Assembly (NCBI RefSeq): GCF_001905545.1
Contig: NZ_LIPD01000002.1
Span: forward strand, 1-64,000
Reading direction: 5' to 3'
DNA: 64,000 bases
From: Streptomyces sp. CB02056
Lineage (GTDB): Bacteria > Actinomycetota > Actinomycetes > Streptomycetales > Streptomycetaceae
Shown here: in pieces, positions 51,503 to 60,170 of the stretch
Layout of the letters: the number at the start of each line of letters is the position of its first letter
How positions within the stretch are numbered: the first letter of the stretch is position 1
The notes under the pieces: model-generated
What the model was told of the DNA's origin: nothing
The model's database searches: none
The model's input: only the letters and a program-made list of their open reading frames with translations
Translations under genes and position numbers: made by a program

Positions 51503-51539
51503 CGGCGGCCCCGTTCCCCCCGAGGGAGCGGGGCCGCCG
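51503..51539. terminator. Bidirectional hairpin terminator
   Basis: CGGCGGCCCCG (51503-51513) pairs perfectly with CGGGGCCGCCG (51529-51539) in the 62-bp gap between two convergent genes. Confidence 0.85.
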
Positions 51540-51544
51540 CCGTC

Positions 51545-52135
51545 TCACCCGAGCCTGCGCACCCCCGAGGGCAGCACCGCCAGGTCCACCGGCCGGTCGT
51601 GCGGTTCGGCCGGCACCCGCTCCAGCAGCTCGTGCTCGTACAGCAGCACCGCCAGCACCGGCCGCGCCCCCGCCCGCGCCAGCCGGGCCAGCACCCGGTC
51701 GTAGCTGCCGCCGCCCCGGCCCAGCCGCAGCCCGGAGCGGTCCACCGCCAGGCCCGGCAGCAGCACCACCGCGGCCCGCGCGACCGCCTCCGGGCCGAGC
51801 CGCGGACCGACCGGCTCCAGCAGCCCGCGCCCGGCCGGGGCCAGCGCGTCCGGCCCCGCGTACGCGGCCCAGTCCAGGTCGTTGTCCGGCAGCAGCACCG
51901 GCAGCAGCACCCGGACCCCGCGCGCCCGCAGCGCGTCCAGCAGCGGCCTGGTCCCGGGCTCGGCGCCCACCGAGACGTACGCGGCCACCGTGGCGCCGGG
52001 GGCGGCCAGCTCCCCGGCGTGCCCGGCCAGCGCGTCGGCCGCCGCCGCCCGCTCCTCGGCGGCCAGTTCGCGCCGCCGCGACAACAGCCGTGTCCTCAGG
52101 CCGCTCTTCTCGTTGGGCATCCGATCCTCGTTCAT
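51545..52135 (-). CDS. 5-formyltetrahydrofolate cyclo-ligase
   Basis: 196 residues. ATG 52135 is chosen over ATG 52120 because AGGAGG lies six bases upstream. The family motifs are clear: RLLSRRREL near the start, the folate/Mg loop LPGLAVDRSGLRLGRGGGSYDRVLA near the C-terminus, and a late YEHELLERVPAEPHDRPVDLAV. It converts 5-formyl-THF plus ATP to 5,10-methenyl-THF. It is divergent from the GGDEF gene; in mycobacteria the homologue has the same neighbour relation to galU. Confidence 0.95.
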   Translation of the reverse strand: MNEDRMPNEKSGLRTRLLSRRRELAAEERAAAADALAGHAGELAAPGATVAAYVSVGAEPGTRPLLDALRARGVRVLLPVLLPDNDLDWAAYAGPDALAPAGRGLLEPVGPRLGPEAVARAAVVLLPGLAVDRSGLRLGRGGGSYDRVLARLARAGARPVLAVLLYEHELLERVPAEPHDRPVDLAVLPSGVRRLG

Positions 52136-52198
52136 CCGATCCTCCTGGCCTCCGCACCGCCGACGCGCAGAGCCTGACACGCGAAGGGGCACCCCCCA

Positions 52199-53119
52199 TT
52201 GACCACCCCGCTGCTGGTCCAGGCCCTGGCCGCACTCGGCGTCCCCGCACTGGCCGGCGCCACCGCCCTCGGACTGCGCGGCCGCCGGGAGCGGGCCCGG
52301 GCCGCCGCCGGGGCGCAGCGGCTGCGCGGGCGGATCGCCGAACTGGAGGAGCGCTGCGCCGACCTGGAGCGCACCGCCTCCTGCGACCCGCTCACCGGCG
52401 TGTGGAACTACCGCCACCTCCAGCTCACCCTGGACCGGGAGATCGAACGGGCCCGTCGCGCCGAGCACACCGGACAGGCCGACGGCCCGCGCCCGCTCGC
52501 CGTGCTGATGCTCGCCATCAGCGGCTTCGACGCGGTCGTCGCCGAGCACGGCCGGGGCCGGGCGGGTGCGGTGCTGCGCGACCTCGCCCAGCGGCTCGCG
52601 ATGGAGATCCGCCGGGCCGACACCCTCGGCCGCTACGGCGGCGAGGAGTTCCTGGTGGTGCTCCCGGACACCGGCGCCGAGGGCGCCGCCCAGGTCGCCG
52701 AGCGGCTGGTCTGGTCGGTCCGCCGGCACCTGCTGCTGGACTGGTCCTCCGGCCCGCGCGAGTCCCGCCCCGCCGCCGGCAACGGCCTGACCGCCGCCGC
52801 CGGCATCGCCGTGCTGCCCGAGAACGGCACCCACGCGGCCGTCCTGCTGCGCGCCGCCGACACGGCGCTCGCCGCGGCCCGGGCGGCCGGCGGCGACTGC
52901 TGGCGGCTCTCGGCCCGGCCGCCCGGGGAGTCCGGGGAGCCCCGCGCCGACCGCTCCGAACAGGCCGCTCGCACGCCCGATCACGGAACGGATGCCGAAC
53001 GTGACCGTACGGAAAAGGCGGGTAGTGTGTCGGCCTGTGTCGGCCGGGACCCGTTCGCCCAGCCGGTCGCGACCCATACGACTGCCACCGCGGCCGGGCC
53101 CAGCGACGTGCTGTCCTAG
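52199..53119 (+). CDS. GGDEF-domain diguanylate cyclase
   Basis: 306 residues from TTG 52199. An N-terminal helix and a short coiled segment (AQRLRGRIAELEERCADLERTAS) lead into a GGDEF domain (about 60-235): DPLTGVWNYRHL, the active-site RYGGEEFLVVLPD and GNGLTAAAGIAVLPENG. GG(D/E)EF is intact, so c-di-GMP synthesis is possible. No EAL domain and no PAS/GAF sensor; residues 235-306 are disordered. c-di-GMP controls streptomycete development via BldD. It lies 51 bp before galU. Confidence 0.88.
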   Translation: MTTPLLVQALAALGVPALAGATALGLRGRRERARAAAGAQRLRGRIAELEERCADLERTASCDPLTGVWNYRHLQLTLDREIERARRAEHTGQADGPRPLAVLMLAISGFDAVVAEHGRGRAGAVLRDLAQRLAMEIRRADTLGRYGGEEFLVVLPDTGAEGAAQVAERLVWSVRRHLLLDWSSGPRESRPAAGNGLTAAAGIAVLPENGTHAAVLLRAADTALAAARAAGGDCWRLSARPPGESGEPRADRSEQAARTPDHGTDAERDRTEKAGSVSACVGRDPFAQPVATHTTATAAGPSDVLS

Positions 53120-53170
53120 CCGTCCGCCCGTACTCGGCCGGGCGAAAACGTGCCTGAGTAAGGTGAACGC

Positions 53171-54091
53171 ATGACGACGACCAACCCCCGAGTTCCGGTG
53201 ACCAAGGCCGTGGTGCCCGCGGCCGGACTGGGCACCCGCTTCCTTCCGGCGACCAAGGCCACCCCGAAGGAGATGCTCCCGGTCGTCGACAAGCCGGCGA
53301 TCCAGTACGTCGTCGAGGAGGCCTCCGCCGCGGGCCTGTCCGACATACTGATGGTCACCGGGCGCAACAAGCGGGCCCTGGAGGACCACTTCGACCGCGC
53401 CTACGAGCTGGAGGAGCTGCTGGTCCGCAAGGGCGACGAGCAGCGCCTGGCCCGGGTCCGCGAGTCCGTCGAGCTGGCCAACATGCACTACGTCCGCCAG
53501 GGCGACCCGAAGGGCCTCGGCCACGCCGTCTCGGTCGCCGAGCAGCACGTCGCCGGCCAGCCCTTCGCCGTCCTGCTCGGCGACGACCTGATCGACCCGC
53601 GCGACCCGCTGCTCTCCCGGATGATCGAGGTGCAGCAGCAGCTCGGCGGCTCGGTCGTCGCCCTGATGGAGGTCGACCCCTCCCAGATCCACCTCTACGG
53701 CTGCGCCGCCGTCAAGGCGAACGGCTTCGGCGAGGACGTCTTCCAGGTGACCGACCTGGTCGAGAAGCCCGAGCCCGGCGAGGCCCCGTCGAGCTACGCC
53801 GTGATCGGCCGCTACGTCCTCGACCCGCTGGTCTTCGACGTGCTGCGGGAGACCCCGCCCGGCCGCGGCGGCGAGATCCAACTGACCGACGCCCTGCGCG
53901 AGCTGACCAACCGCGAGGCGGCGGACGGCGGGCAGGTGCACGGCGTGCTCTTCAAGGGCCGCCGCTACGACACCGGCGACCGCGCCGACTACCTGCGCGC
54001 TATCGTCCGTCTGGCCGCCGAACGCGAGGACCTGGGCCCGGAGTTCCGCTCCTGGCTGCGGGAGTTCGTCGGCTCCGAGATGCAGGACTGA
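53171..54091 (+). CDS. galU: UTP-glucose-1-phosphate uridylyltransferase
   Basis: 306 residues. The nucleotidyltransferase signature AVVPAAGLGTRFLPATKATPKEMLPVVDKPAIQYVVEEA is at the N-terminus, and LLGDDLI, HLYGCAAVK and DTGDRADYLRA are present. It makes UDP-glucose for glycan and osmolyte synthesis. A -10-like TAAGGT ends six bases before the ATG, so a leaderless transcript is possible. It begins the galU-glp-moaC-mog-rimJ-sepX run. Confidence 0.97.
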   Translation: MTTTNPRVPVTKAVVPAAGLGTRFLPATKATPKEMLPVVDKPAIQYVVEEASAAGLSDILMVTGRNKRALEDHFDRAYELEELLVRKGDEQRLARVRESVELANMHYVRQGDPKGLGHAVSVAEQHVAGQPFAVLLGDDLIDPRDPLLSRMIEVQQQLGGSVVALMEVDPSQIHLYGCAAVKANGFGEDVFQVTDLVEKPEPGEAPSSYAVIGRYVLDPLVFDVLRETPPGRGGEIQLTDALRELTNREAADGGQVHGVLFKGRRYDTGDRADYLRAIVRLAAEREDLGPEFRSWLREFVGSEMQD

Positions 54092-54123
54092 CGCAGGACC
54101 ACGACCGAGGGAGCGAGCCGCCG

Positions 54124-55461
54124 ATGACCGGGTCCACCGAGCACAGCACCATGCCCAGCGCCTGCTGCGACGCCGGAGCGGACCCGGCCCCGGCGGCCCC
54201 CCGCCTCTGGACGGTGGACGAGCACCTCGCCGACGTGCTGGCCGCGGTCGGCCCGCTGCCCGCGATCGAGCTCCAGCTGCTGGAGGCCCGCGGCTGCCGG
54301 CTCGAGGAGGACGTGGTCGCCGACGGCGACCTGCCGCCCTTCGACAACAGCTCGATGGACGGCTACGCGGTCCGCACCGCCGACACCGAGGGCGCCACCG
54401 ACACCTACCCGTCGGTGCTCTCGGTGGTCGGCGACATCGCGGCCGGCGCCGACGCGCTGCCCAGGGTCGGCCCCGGCCAGGCCGCCCGGATCATGACCGG
54501 CGCCCCGATGCCGCCCGGCGCCCAGGCCGTCGCCCCGGTCGAGTGGACCGACGGCGGCACCGGCACCGGGGTGGCCGCCGCCGCGATGACCGCGCCGGTC
54601 CCGGACGAGGAGGTCCGGGTGCTGCGCCCGGTCGCCGCGGGCGCGCACATCCGCCGCCGCGGCAGCGACGTCGCGGCCGGCGTCCGGGTGCTGGAGGCCG
54701 GCACCCGGCTCGGCCCCGCCCAGCTCGGCCTGCTCGCCGCGATCGGCCGGCCCACCGTGAAGGTCCGCCCCCGCCCCCGGGTCGTGGTGCTGTCCACCGG
54801 CAGCGAGCTGGTCCAGCCCGGCGAGCCGGTCGGCCCCGGGCAGATCGCCGACTCCAACAGCTTCGCCCTCACCGCGGCCGCCCAGGACGCCGGCGCCATC
54901 GCCTTCCGGGTCGGCGCCGTCCCGGACGACGCCGACCGGCTGCGCGCCGTCCTGGAGGACCAGCTCGGCCGGGCCGACCTGATCGTCACCAGCGGCGGGG
55001 TCAGCGTCGGCGCGTACGACGTGGTCAAGGAGGTCTTCGAGTCCTACGGCGGGGTCGACTTCCGGCGGCTGCGGATGCAGCCCGGCAAGCCGCAGGGCTT
55101 CGGCCGGATCGGCGGCGCGGCCGGGGTGCCGCTGCTCGCCCTGCCCGGCAACCCGGTGAGCGCCTACATCTCCTTCGAGCTCTTCGTCCGCCCGGTCATC
55201 CGCACCATGCTCGGCGCCGCCGACGTGCACCGCCCGGTCGTCCGCGCGCTCTGCCCGTCCCCGCTGCGCTCCCCGGCCGGCCGCCGGCAGTTCCTGCGCG
55301 GCCGCTACTCGGTGGCCGACGGCACGGTCGAGCCGGTCGGCGGCGCCGGGTCGCACCTGGTGGGCGCGCTGGCCCGGGCCGACTGCCTGATCACCGTCCC
55401 CGAGGAGACCACCGAACTGCCGGCCGGCAGCGAGGTGGACGTGGTGTTGCTGGACGCCTGA
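54124..55461 (+). CDS. glp: MoeA/gephyrin-family protein, probable Glp division factor
   Basis: 445 residues. It has the MoeA pattern: [50 protein letters not shown], and GGVSVGAYD with [20 protein letters not shown]. MoeA enzymes insert molybdate into molybdopterin. However, the order galU - moeA - (moaC - mog) - rimJ - sepX corresponds to the galU-glp-rimJ-glpR locus of corynebacteria and mycobacteria, where this paralogue (Glp) binds FtsZ and the membrane receptor GlpR. The true role (Moco enzyme, Glp, or both) is inferred. The nearby moaC and mog genes support retained Moco function. Confidence 0.85.
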   Translation: MTGSTEHSTMPSACCDAGADPAPAAPRLWTVDEHLADVLAAVGPLPAIELQLLEARGCRLEEDVVADGDLPPFDNSSMDGYAVRTADTEGATDTYPSVLSVVGDIAAGADALPRVGPGQAARIMTGAPMPPGAQAVAPVEWTDGGTGTGVAAAAMTAPVPDEEVRVLRPVAAGAHIRRRGSDVAAGVRVLEAGTRLGPAQLGLLAAIGRPTVKVRPRPRVVVLSTGSELVQPGEPVGPGQIADSNSFALTAAAQDAGAIAFRVGAVPDDADRLRAVLEDQLGRADLIVTSGGVSVGAYDVVKEVFESYGGVDFRRLRMQPGKPQGFGRIGGAAGVPLLALPGNPVSAYISFELFVRPVIRTMLGAADVHRPVVRALCPSPLRSPAGRRQFLRGRYSVADGTVEPVGGAGSHLVGALARADCLITVPEETTELPAGSEVDVVLLDA

Positions 55462-55528
55462 TCGGCCCCCGGGACCGGGGAACGGTACGGTAGCGCGGTA
55501 TTCGACCTGCGCGCCCCTGGAGTTACCC

Positions 55529-56029
55529 GTGACGACACCTCCCCCCGGCGACCGCCTCACCCACGTCGACGACCAGGGCGCGGCCCGGATGGTCGACGTG
55601 TCCGAGAAGGCCGCCACCGCGCGCACCGCCGTGGCGGCCGGCCGGGTGCGGGTCTCCCCGCAGGTGGTCCACCTGCTGCGCGGCGAGGGCGTGCCCAAGG
55701 GCGACGCCCTCGCGGTGGCCCGGATCGCCGGGATCATGGGCGCCAAGAAGACCCCGGAGCTGATCCCGCTCTGCCACCCGATCGCGGTCTCCGGCGTCAA
55801 GGTCGACCTCGCCGTCGCGGACGACGCGGTCGAGATCACCGCCACCGTGAAGACCGCCGACCGCACCGGCGTCGAGATGGAGGCGCTGACCGCCGTCGCG
55901 GTGGCCGGGCTGACCGTCGTCGACATGGTCAAGGCGGTGGACAAGGGCGCCACGATCGAGTCCGTCCGGGTGCTGAGCAAGACCGGCGGCAAGAGCGGCG
56001 ACTGGTTCGCCCCGGAGGTGGCGCAGTGA
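55529..56029 (+). CDS. moaC: Cyclic pyranopterin monophosphate synthase
   Basis: 166 residues from GTG 55529. The family motifs are intact: [34 protein letters not shown] and [27 protein letters not shown]. MoaC converts the MoaA product to cPMP, step one of molybdenum cofactor synthesis. It overlaps the mog gene by 4 bp (GTGA). A TACGGT box at about 55486-55491 suggests its own promoter. Confidence 0.97.
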   Translation: MTTPPPGDRLTHVDDQGAARMVDVSEKAATARTAVAAGRVRVSPQVVHLLRGEGVPKGDALAVARIAGIMGAKKTPELIPLCHPIAVSGVKVDLAVADDAVEITATVKTADRTGVEMEALTAVAVAGLTVVDMVKAVDKGATIESVRVLSKTGGKSGDWFAPEVAQ

Positions 56030-56544
56030 GGGCCCTGGCGGTCACCGTCTCCAACCGGGCCTCGGCCGGGGTCTACGAGGACCGGGGCGGCCCGCTGCTG
56101 GTGGCCGGCCTGACCGCGATGGGCTTCACCGCCGACGGCCCCCGGGTCGTCCCGGACGGCGAGCCGGTGGAGGCCGTGCTGCGCGAGGCCGTCGCGGCCG
56201 GCTACGACGTGGTGCTGACCACCGGCGGCACCGGCATCTCGCCGATGGACCTCACCCCCGAGATGACCGCCCGGGTGATCGACCGCCAGGTCCCCGGCAT
56301 CGCCGAGGCCGTCCGCGCGTACGGCCGGGAGAAGGTGCCGACCTCGGCGCTCTCCCGCGGGCTCGCCGGCCTCGCCGGACGTACCCTGATCGTCAACCTG
56401 CCGGGCTCGACCGGCGGCGTCAGGGACGGCCTCGCCGTCCTGGAGCCGCTGCTCGCCCACGCCGTCGACCAGCTCGGCGGCGGGGACCACCCCCGGACCG
56501 ACGCCCCGGCACCCGGGGCTCCAGCATCCAGGAGAGGGCACTGA
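56026..56544 (+). CDS. MogA/MoaB-family molybdopterin adenylyltransferase
   Basis: 172 residues. It begins [21 protein letters not shown] and has the [30 protein letters not shown] motif. The family adenylates molybdopterin before Mo insertion by MoeA. Start GTG lies in the overlap with moaC. Its own stop overlaps the next frame (CTGA), so moaC-mog-rimJ appear translationally coupled. Confidence 0.95.
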   Translation: MRALAVTVSNRASAGVYEDRGGPLLVAGLTAMGFTADGPRVVPDGEPVEAVLREAVAAGYDVVLTTGGTGISPMDLTPEMTARVIDRQVPGIAEAVRAYGREKVPTSALSRGLAGLAGRTLIVNLPGSTGGVRDGLAVLEPLLAHAVDQLGGGDHPRTDAPAPGAPASRRGH

Positions 56545-57167
56545 ACGCCGGCTGGCCGGTAGAACTCCACGAGGGTGAGGTTGTGCTGCGCCCCATCCGG
56601 GCCCGCGACCAGCGCGAGTGGCAGGAGGTGAGCCGCCGCAACCGGGACTGGCTGCGCCGCTGGGAGGCCACCGTGCCGCCCGGCCCGGCGGGCCAGGCGG
56701 CCGGCGCCCGGCCGACCTACCGGCAGATGGTCCGCTTCCTGCGCGGCGAGGCCTCGGCCGGCCGGATGCTGCCCTTCGTCGTGGTCCACAAGGGCCAGCT
56801 GGTCGGCCAGTTGACCGTCGGCGGGATCACCTGGGGATCGATGTGCTCGGCGAACATCGGGTACTGGGTGGACGAGGAGGTGGCCGGCCGGGGCATCATC
56901 CCGACCGCCGTGGCCCTTTCGGTGAACTACTGCTTCCGCACGCTCGGACTGCACCGGATCGAGGTCTGCATCCGCCCGGAGAACGGCCCGAGCCGACGGG
57001 TGGTGGAAAAGCTCGGCTTCCGCTCGGAGGGAATCCGTCCGCGCTATCTCCACATCGACGGCGACTGGCGCGACCACCTCGTCTACGCGCTGACCGACGA
57101 GGAGGTCCCGGAGGGGATGCTGGAGCGCTGGCGCGCGCTCAGTTCCGGGCGCGGGACACGTAATTGA
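56541..57167 (+). CDS. rimJ: RimJ-like GNAT N-acetyltransferase, probable CTG start
   Basis: 208 residues if translation starts at CTG 56541, which lies in a CTGA overlap with the mog stop and follows AGGAGAGGG. The in-frame residues [13 protein letters not shown] fit the usual RimJ N-terminal strand ahead of VLRPIRARDQREW; no ATG/GTG/TTG lies upstream in frame. The alternative start is GTG 56583. RimJ features: GYWVDEEVAGRGIIPTAVALSVNYCF, HRIEVCIRPENGPSRRVVEKLGF. RimJ acetylates N-terminal alanines of ribosomal protein S5 and others. Confidence 0.85.
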   Translation: MNAGWPVELHEGEVVLRPIRARDQREWQEVSRRNRDWLRRWEATVPPGPAGQAAGARPTYRQMVRFLRGEASAGRMLPFVVVHKGQLVGQLTVGGITWGSMCSANIGYWVDEEVAGRGIIPTAVALSVNYCFRTLGLHRIEVCIRPENGPSRRVVEKLGFRSEGIRPRYLHIDGDWRDHLVYALTDEEVPEGMLERWRALSSGRGTRN

Positions 57168-57280
57168 ATGTATGTTCGAAAGAAATATCGATATGGCATC
57201 GTCGGGGCACCGGACCCGCACAAATAGCGGCAAAATAGTCGGAGAATCAGCTTGATCACACGACACGCCGCACCAAATTG

Positions 57281-57310
57281 CTGCCAGGCCTTCCCCGGCG
57301 CCCGTACGGT
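57281..57310 (+). promoter_or_regulatory. Possible promoter of sepX (leaderless)
   Basis: A -35-like CTGCCA (57281-57286) and a -10-like TACGGT (57305-57310) are 18 bp apart. The predicted start falls at or next to the GTG of sepX at 57318. The 57170-57300 stretch upstream is notably AT-rich. Confidence 0.4.
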
Positions 57311-57317
57311 GTGAATC

Positions 57318-58313
57318 GTGAGCAGTAGCGGCCTTATCTACGCCGTCATCGTAGGGGCCTGGGCCGCCTATCTGGTGCCGATGTGGCTCCGCAGGCAGGA
57401 CGAACTCAACGAGGCGCGCCCGACGGAACGCTTCAGCACCGCCATCCGCCTGCTGGCCGGGCGTTCGGGGCTGGAGCGGCGGGCAGCCCGGGCCCTGGGT
57501 GACGAACCGCGTGACGAGCAGAGCGACGACGGTCCTCCCGAACGGGACGAGACCGCCTCCGGCGACCCCGCACGGGAGCCCGAACCCCCGGTGCAGCGCC
57601 CGGCCGAGCGGCCGGGCCCCGAACCGCGGGCCGGCACCGAGCGCCGGGCGCGGCTGCTGGCCCGCCGGCGCCGGATGGTCACCGCCCTCTTCCTCTCCTT
57701 CGCGCTCGGCGCGGTGGTCGCCGCGGTGGCCGGACTCGCCTTCCTCTGGGTCCCGGCGGTCCCGGCGGTCCTCCTCACCCTGTACATCGGTCACCTGCGA
57801 CGCCTGGAGCGCCAGCGGTACGAGGTGAAGCTCGACCGGGTCCGGGCCGCCCAGGCCGCCGAGCGGCTGCGCAAGCGCGAGCAGCAGCGCGCCGAGGCCC
57901 GGCCGCCGGCCGGCGCCCCGGCCGAGGCCCCCGCCGCGGAGCCGGCCCCGGCCGCGCCCGCCGGGGAGCGGCCCGCGCGCCGTTCCCACCTGCGGCTGGC
58001 CGCCGACCCCGAGCAGGCCACCGTCTCGGTGCCCTCCGCCTCCGCGGTGGCCGAGGCGACCGAGCACGAGGAGTGGGTCGACGGCATGCGCGAGCGCGGC
58101 GCGGCCGGGCCGGACTCCTGGGAGCCGGTGCCCGTCCCGCTGCCGACCTACGTGACCGCCCCGGTCGCCCCCCGGGTCTCCCGCGGCCTCGACCTGTCGG
58201 CCCCCGGCACCTGGACCGCCGGGCGCCCCGCCGAGTCCCGCAAGACCCCGCTCTTCGACCAGTACGCCGAGCCCCAGGCTCCCGAGTCGCGCCCGCGCGC
58301 GGCCAACGAGTGA
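57318..58313 (+). CDS. sepX: SepX/GlpR-like actinobacterial division membrane protein
   Basis: 331 residues from GTG 57318. An N-terminal membrane helix (SSGLIYAVIVGAWAAYLVPMWL, about 3-23) is followed by a conserved-looking RRQDELNEARPTERFSTAIRLL, a disordered linker, and a pair of helices near about 120-160 (ALFLSFALGAVVAAVAGLAFLWV; VPAVLLTLYIGHL). A coiled charged segment and a long Pro/Ala-rich C-terminus follow. The layout and gene order (galU, glp, rimJ, this gene) fit SepX of Streptomyces and GlpR of corynebacteria, which help place FtsZ rings. Recognition is from architecture and synteny. Confidence 0.75.
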   Translation: MSSSGLIYAVIVGAWAAYLVPMWLRRQDELNEARPTERFSTAIRLLAGRSGLERRAARALGDEPRDEQSDDGPPERDETASGDPAREPEPPVQRPAERPGPEPRAGTERRARLLARRRRMVTALFLSFALGAVVAAVAGLAFLWVPAVPAVLLTLYIGHLRRLERQRYEVKLDRVRAAQAAERLRKREQQRAEARPPAGAPAEAPAAEPAPAAPAGERPARRSHLRLAADPEQATVSVPSASAVAEATEHEEWVDGMRERGAAGPDSWEPVPVPLPTYVTAPVAPRVSRGLDLSAPGTWTAGRPAESRKTPLFDQYAEPQAPESRPRAANE

Positions 58314-58498
58314 CAGGGGCCGGGGGCCGGCCCCCGGCCCGCCCGTACGCCGCGACGCACCCACCCGATGCCGCCCCGCCCGCCACCGCGGGCGGGGCGG
58401 CCCGCGTTCGGGGCGAGCCCCCTGGCCACCCCGGCCGGCACCGTGATCCGGGGGTGGTCACGGACCCCCTCCGAAAGGTGCTAGAGTTTCTTCTCGTT

Positions 58499-58574
<76 letters not shown>

Positions 58575-58600
58575 CAACAGACCGGCTCCGGCCGGTCGAC

Positions 58601-58643
58601 GAAATCCCGCCGGGAGGCAACTCCCGGCGGGATTTCGCGTTTT
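58601..58643 (+). terminator. tRNA-Ala intrinsic terminator
   Basis: A perfect 16-bp stem (GAAATCCCGCCGGGAG and its complement) with a stable GCAA tetraloop is followed by GCGTTTT. It starts 29 nt after the tRNA. Confidence 0.93.
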
Positions 58644-58815
58644 GGGGTCCCGGCCCGGTGCCGACCCCGACCCGGGGCCTGGTGTGGGGGAGGTCACATC
58701 GCCCCTCCGGGCCCGTTTCTGACGCGGTTTGGGGCTCAGGGGGGTCGGTTATGGTGGGTGGGCCCAGACGGCGACGAGGGAACGATCTGGTCTATCTCGA
58801 CGGGGTGCCATCGCG

Positions 58816-60126
58816 GTGCGCGAGTTCGGTCTGAAACGGTGGGTGCGGCGGTCCGGTCCGGAAGGGTCCGGCGACGCGGCGGAAACCGGAAGGCCGAATT
58901 CCTGGACCCTTCCGGCGGCCTGTGTGGCGGCGGTTTCACTGGCGGTGTTCGCCTGGTTCCGGCACGTCCACGGGGCCACCATGGTCGACATGCTGGTCTA
59001 CCGGGCCGAGGGCCAGGCGGTGGTCCGCGGCGAGGACCTGTACGCGATGCGGCTGCCCGGCTGGGACCTGCCGGCCACCTACCCGCCGTTCGCGGCGATG
59101 CTCTTCGTGCCGAGCACCTGGTTCGACGTGAGCACCCTGCGCGTCCTGGTGATGCTCCTCAACTACGCGCTGCTCGCCGTGGCCGTGCACCTGTCGCTCA
59201 AGCTGGCCGGCTGGCCCAAGCAGCACCGCGCGGCCGTGGTGGTCCTGGCCACCGGCCTCGGCGTCTGGCTGGAGCCGGTCTTCACCACCTTCCAGTACGG
59301 CCAGGTCAACCTCGGCATACTCTGCCTGGTCCTGTGGGACCTGACCCGGCCGGACAGCCACCGCCTCAAGGGCGTGGGTATCGGCCTGGCCACCGCCATC
59401 AAGATCACCCCGGGCCTGTTCGCCGTCTACCTGTTCCTGACCGGCCGGGTCCGGGCCGCCTTCGTCTCGGCCGGCACCTTCCTGGCGGCGGGCCTGATCG
59501 GCTGGGCCCTCCTGCCCGACGCCTCGTACGGGTTCTGGACCACCTACCTCTGGGACCCGAGCCGGGTCGGCGTGACCGTCCTGGTGGACAACCAGTCGCT
59601 GCGCGGCGCCGTCTGCCGGCTGCTCGACGTCAACGACCCCGGCCTGGTCGGGGTCGTCGCCTCGGCGCTGGTCGCGGTGTTCGGGCTCGGGGTGGCGGTG
59701 CTGGCCGGCCGCTCGGCGCGGGTGCTGCGGCGGGCCGACGCCTGGGGCGCGGTCTGCGCCGCGCTCACCGCGCTGCTGGTCTCGCCGATCAGCTGGACCC
59801 ACCACTGGGTCTGGTGTATCCCGCTGCTCGCCCTGCTGGCGGTGGAGGCCAGGACCACGGCCCGGCGGGTGCTGTTCGGCGTGACCGCGGCGGTCTTCCT
59901 CTCCCACGTGATGTGGGCGGTGCCGCACCGCTGGGGCCGCGGGGTCGCCTGGTACTGGCAGCTGCCCGGCGCGATCTACCCGCCGATCGCGATCGCCGTC
60001 CTGGTCGTCCTGGGCGTGCGGCTGTACCGCGCCCGGCGGCAGGCCGTGGACGCCGCAGGCGGCGGGGCCCTGACCCTGCTGACCGCCAGGCTGGACCGCG
60101 ACCCCGCGCTGACGAACCGGACCTGA
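58816..60126 (+). CDS. GT87-type (DUF2029) membrane glycosyltransferase
   Basis: 436 residues from GTG 58816, with about ten helices. It shows DUF2029/GT87 features: MVDMLVYRAEGQAVVRGEDLYAMR (the first loop Asp that may be catalytic), TYPPFAAMLF, FQYGQVNLGILCLVLWD and SPISWTHHWVWCIPLL. GT87 enzymes of actinobacteria are polyprenyl-phosphate-mannose-dependent mannosyltransferases in glycolipid synthesis. The start is not certain because no strong SD is present. The stop is inside a 14-bp tandem duplication. Confidence 0.88.
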   Translation: MREFGLKRWVRRSGPEGSGDAAETGRPNSWTLPAACVAAVSLAVFAWFRHVHGATMVDMLVYRAEGQAVVRGEDLYAMRLPGWDLPATYPPFAAMLFVPSTWFDVSTLRVLVMLLNYALLAVAVHLSLKLAGWPKQHRAAVVVLATGLGVWLEPVFTTFQYGQVNLGILCLVLWDLTRPDSHRLKGVGIGLATAIKITPGLFAVYLFLTGRVRAAFVSAGTFLAAGLIGWALLPDASYGFWTTYLWDPSRVGVTVLVDNQSLRGAVCRLLDVNDPGLVGVVASALVAVFGLGVAVLAGRSARVLRRADAWGAVCAALTALLVSPISWTHHWVWCIPLLALLAVEARTTARRVLFGVTAAVFLSHVMWAVPHRWGRGVAWYWQLPGAIYPPIAIAVLVVLGVRLYRARRQAVDAAGGGALTLLTARLDRDPALTNRT

Positions 60127-60136
60127 CGGACCGGAC
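60109..60136. repeat. 14-bp tandem duplication spanning the GT87 stop
   Basis: CTGACGAACCGGAC (60109-60122) is followed directly by CTGACGGACCGGAC (60123-60136), identical at 13 of 14 bases. The second copy contains the stop TGA at 60124-60126. Confidence 0.85.
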
Positions 60137-60170
60137 CCACGGACCCCAGACCGGACGGACCAGACCAGAC

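Noticed and set aside
48702..52250. 1182-codon open frame opposite the acylase gene
   Set aside because: Spans several plus-strand and minus-strand genes and translates to Ala/Gly/Arg/Val-rich sequence without domain signatures.
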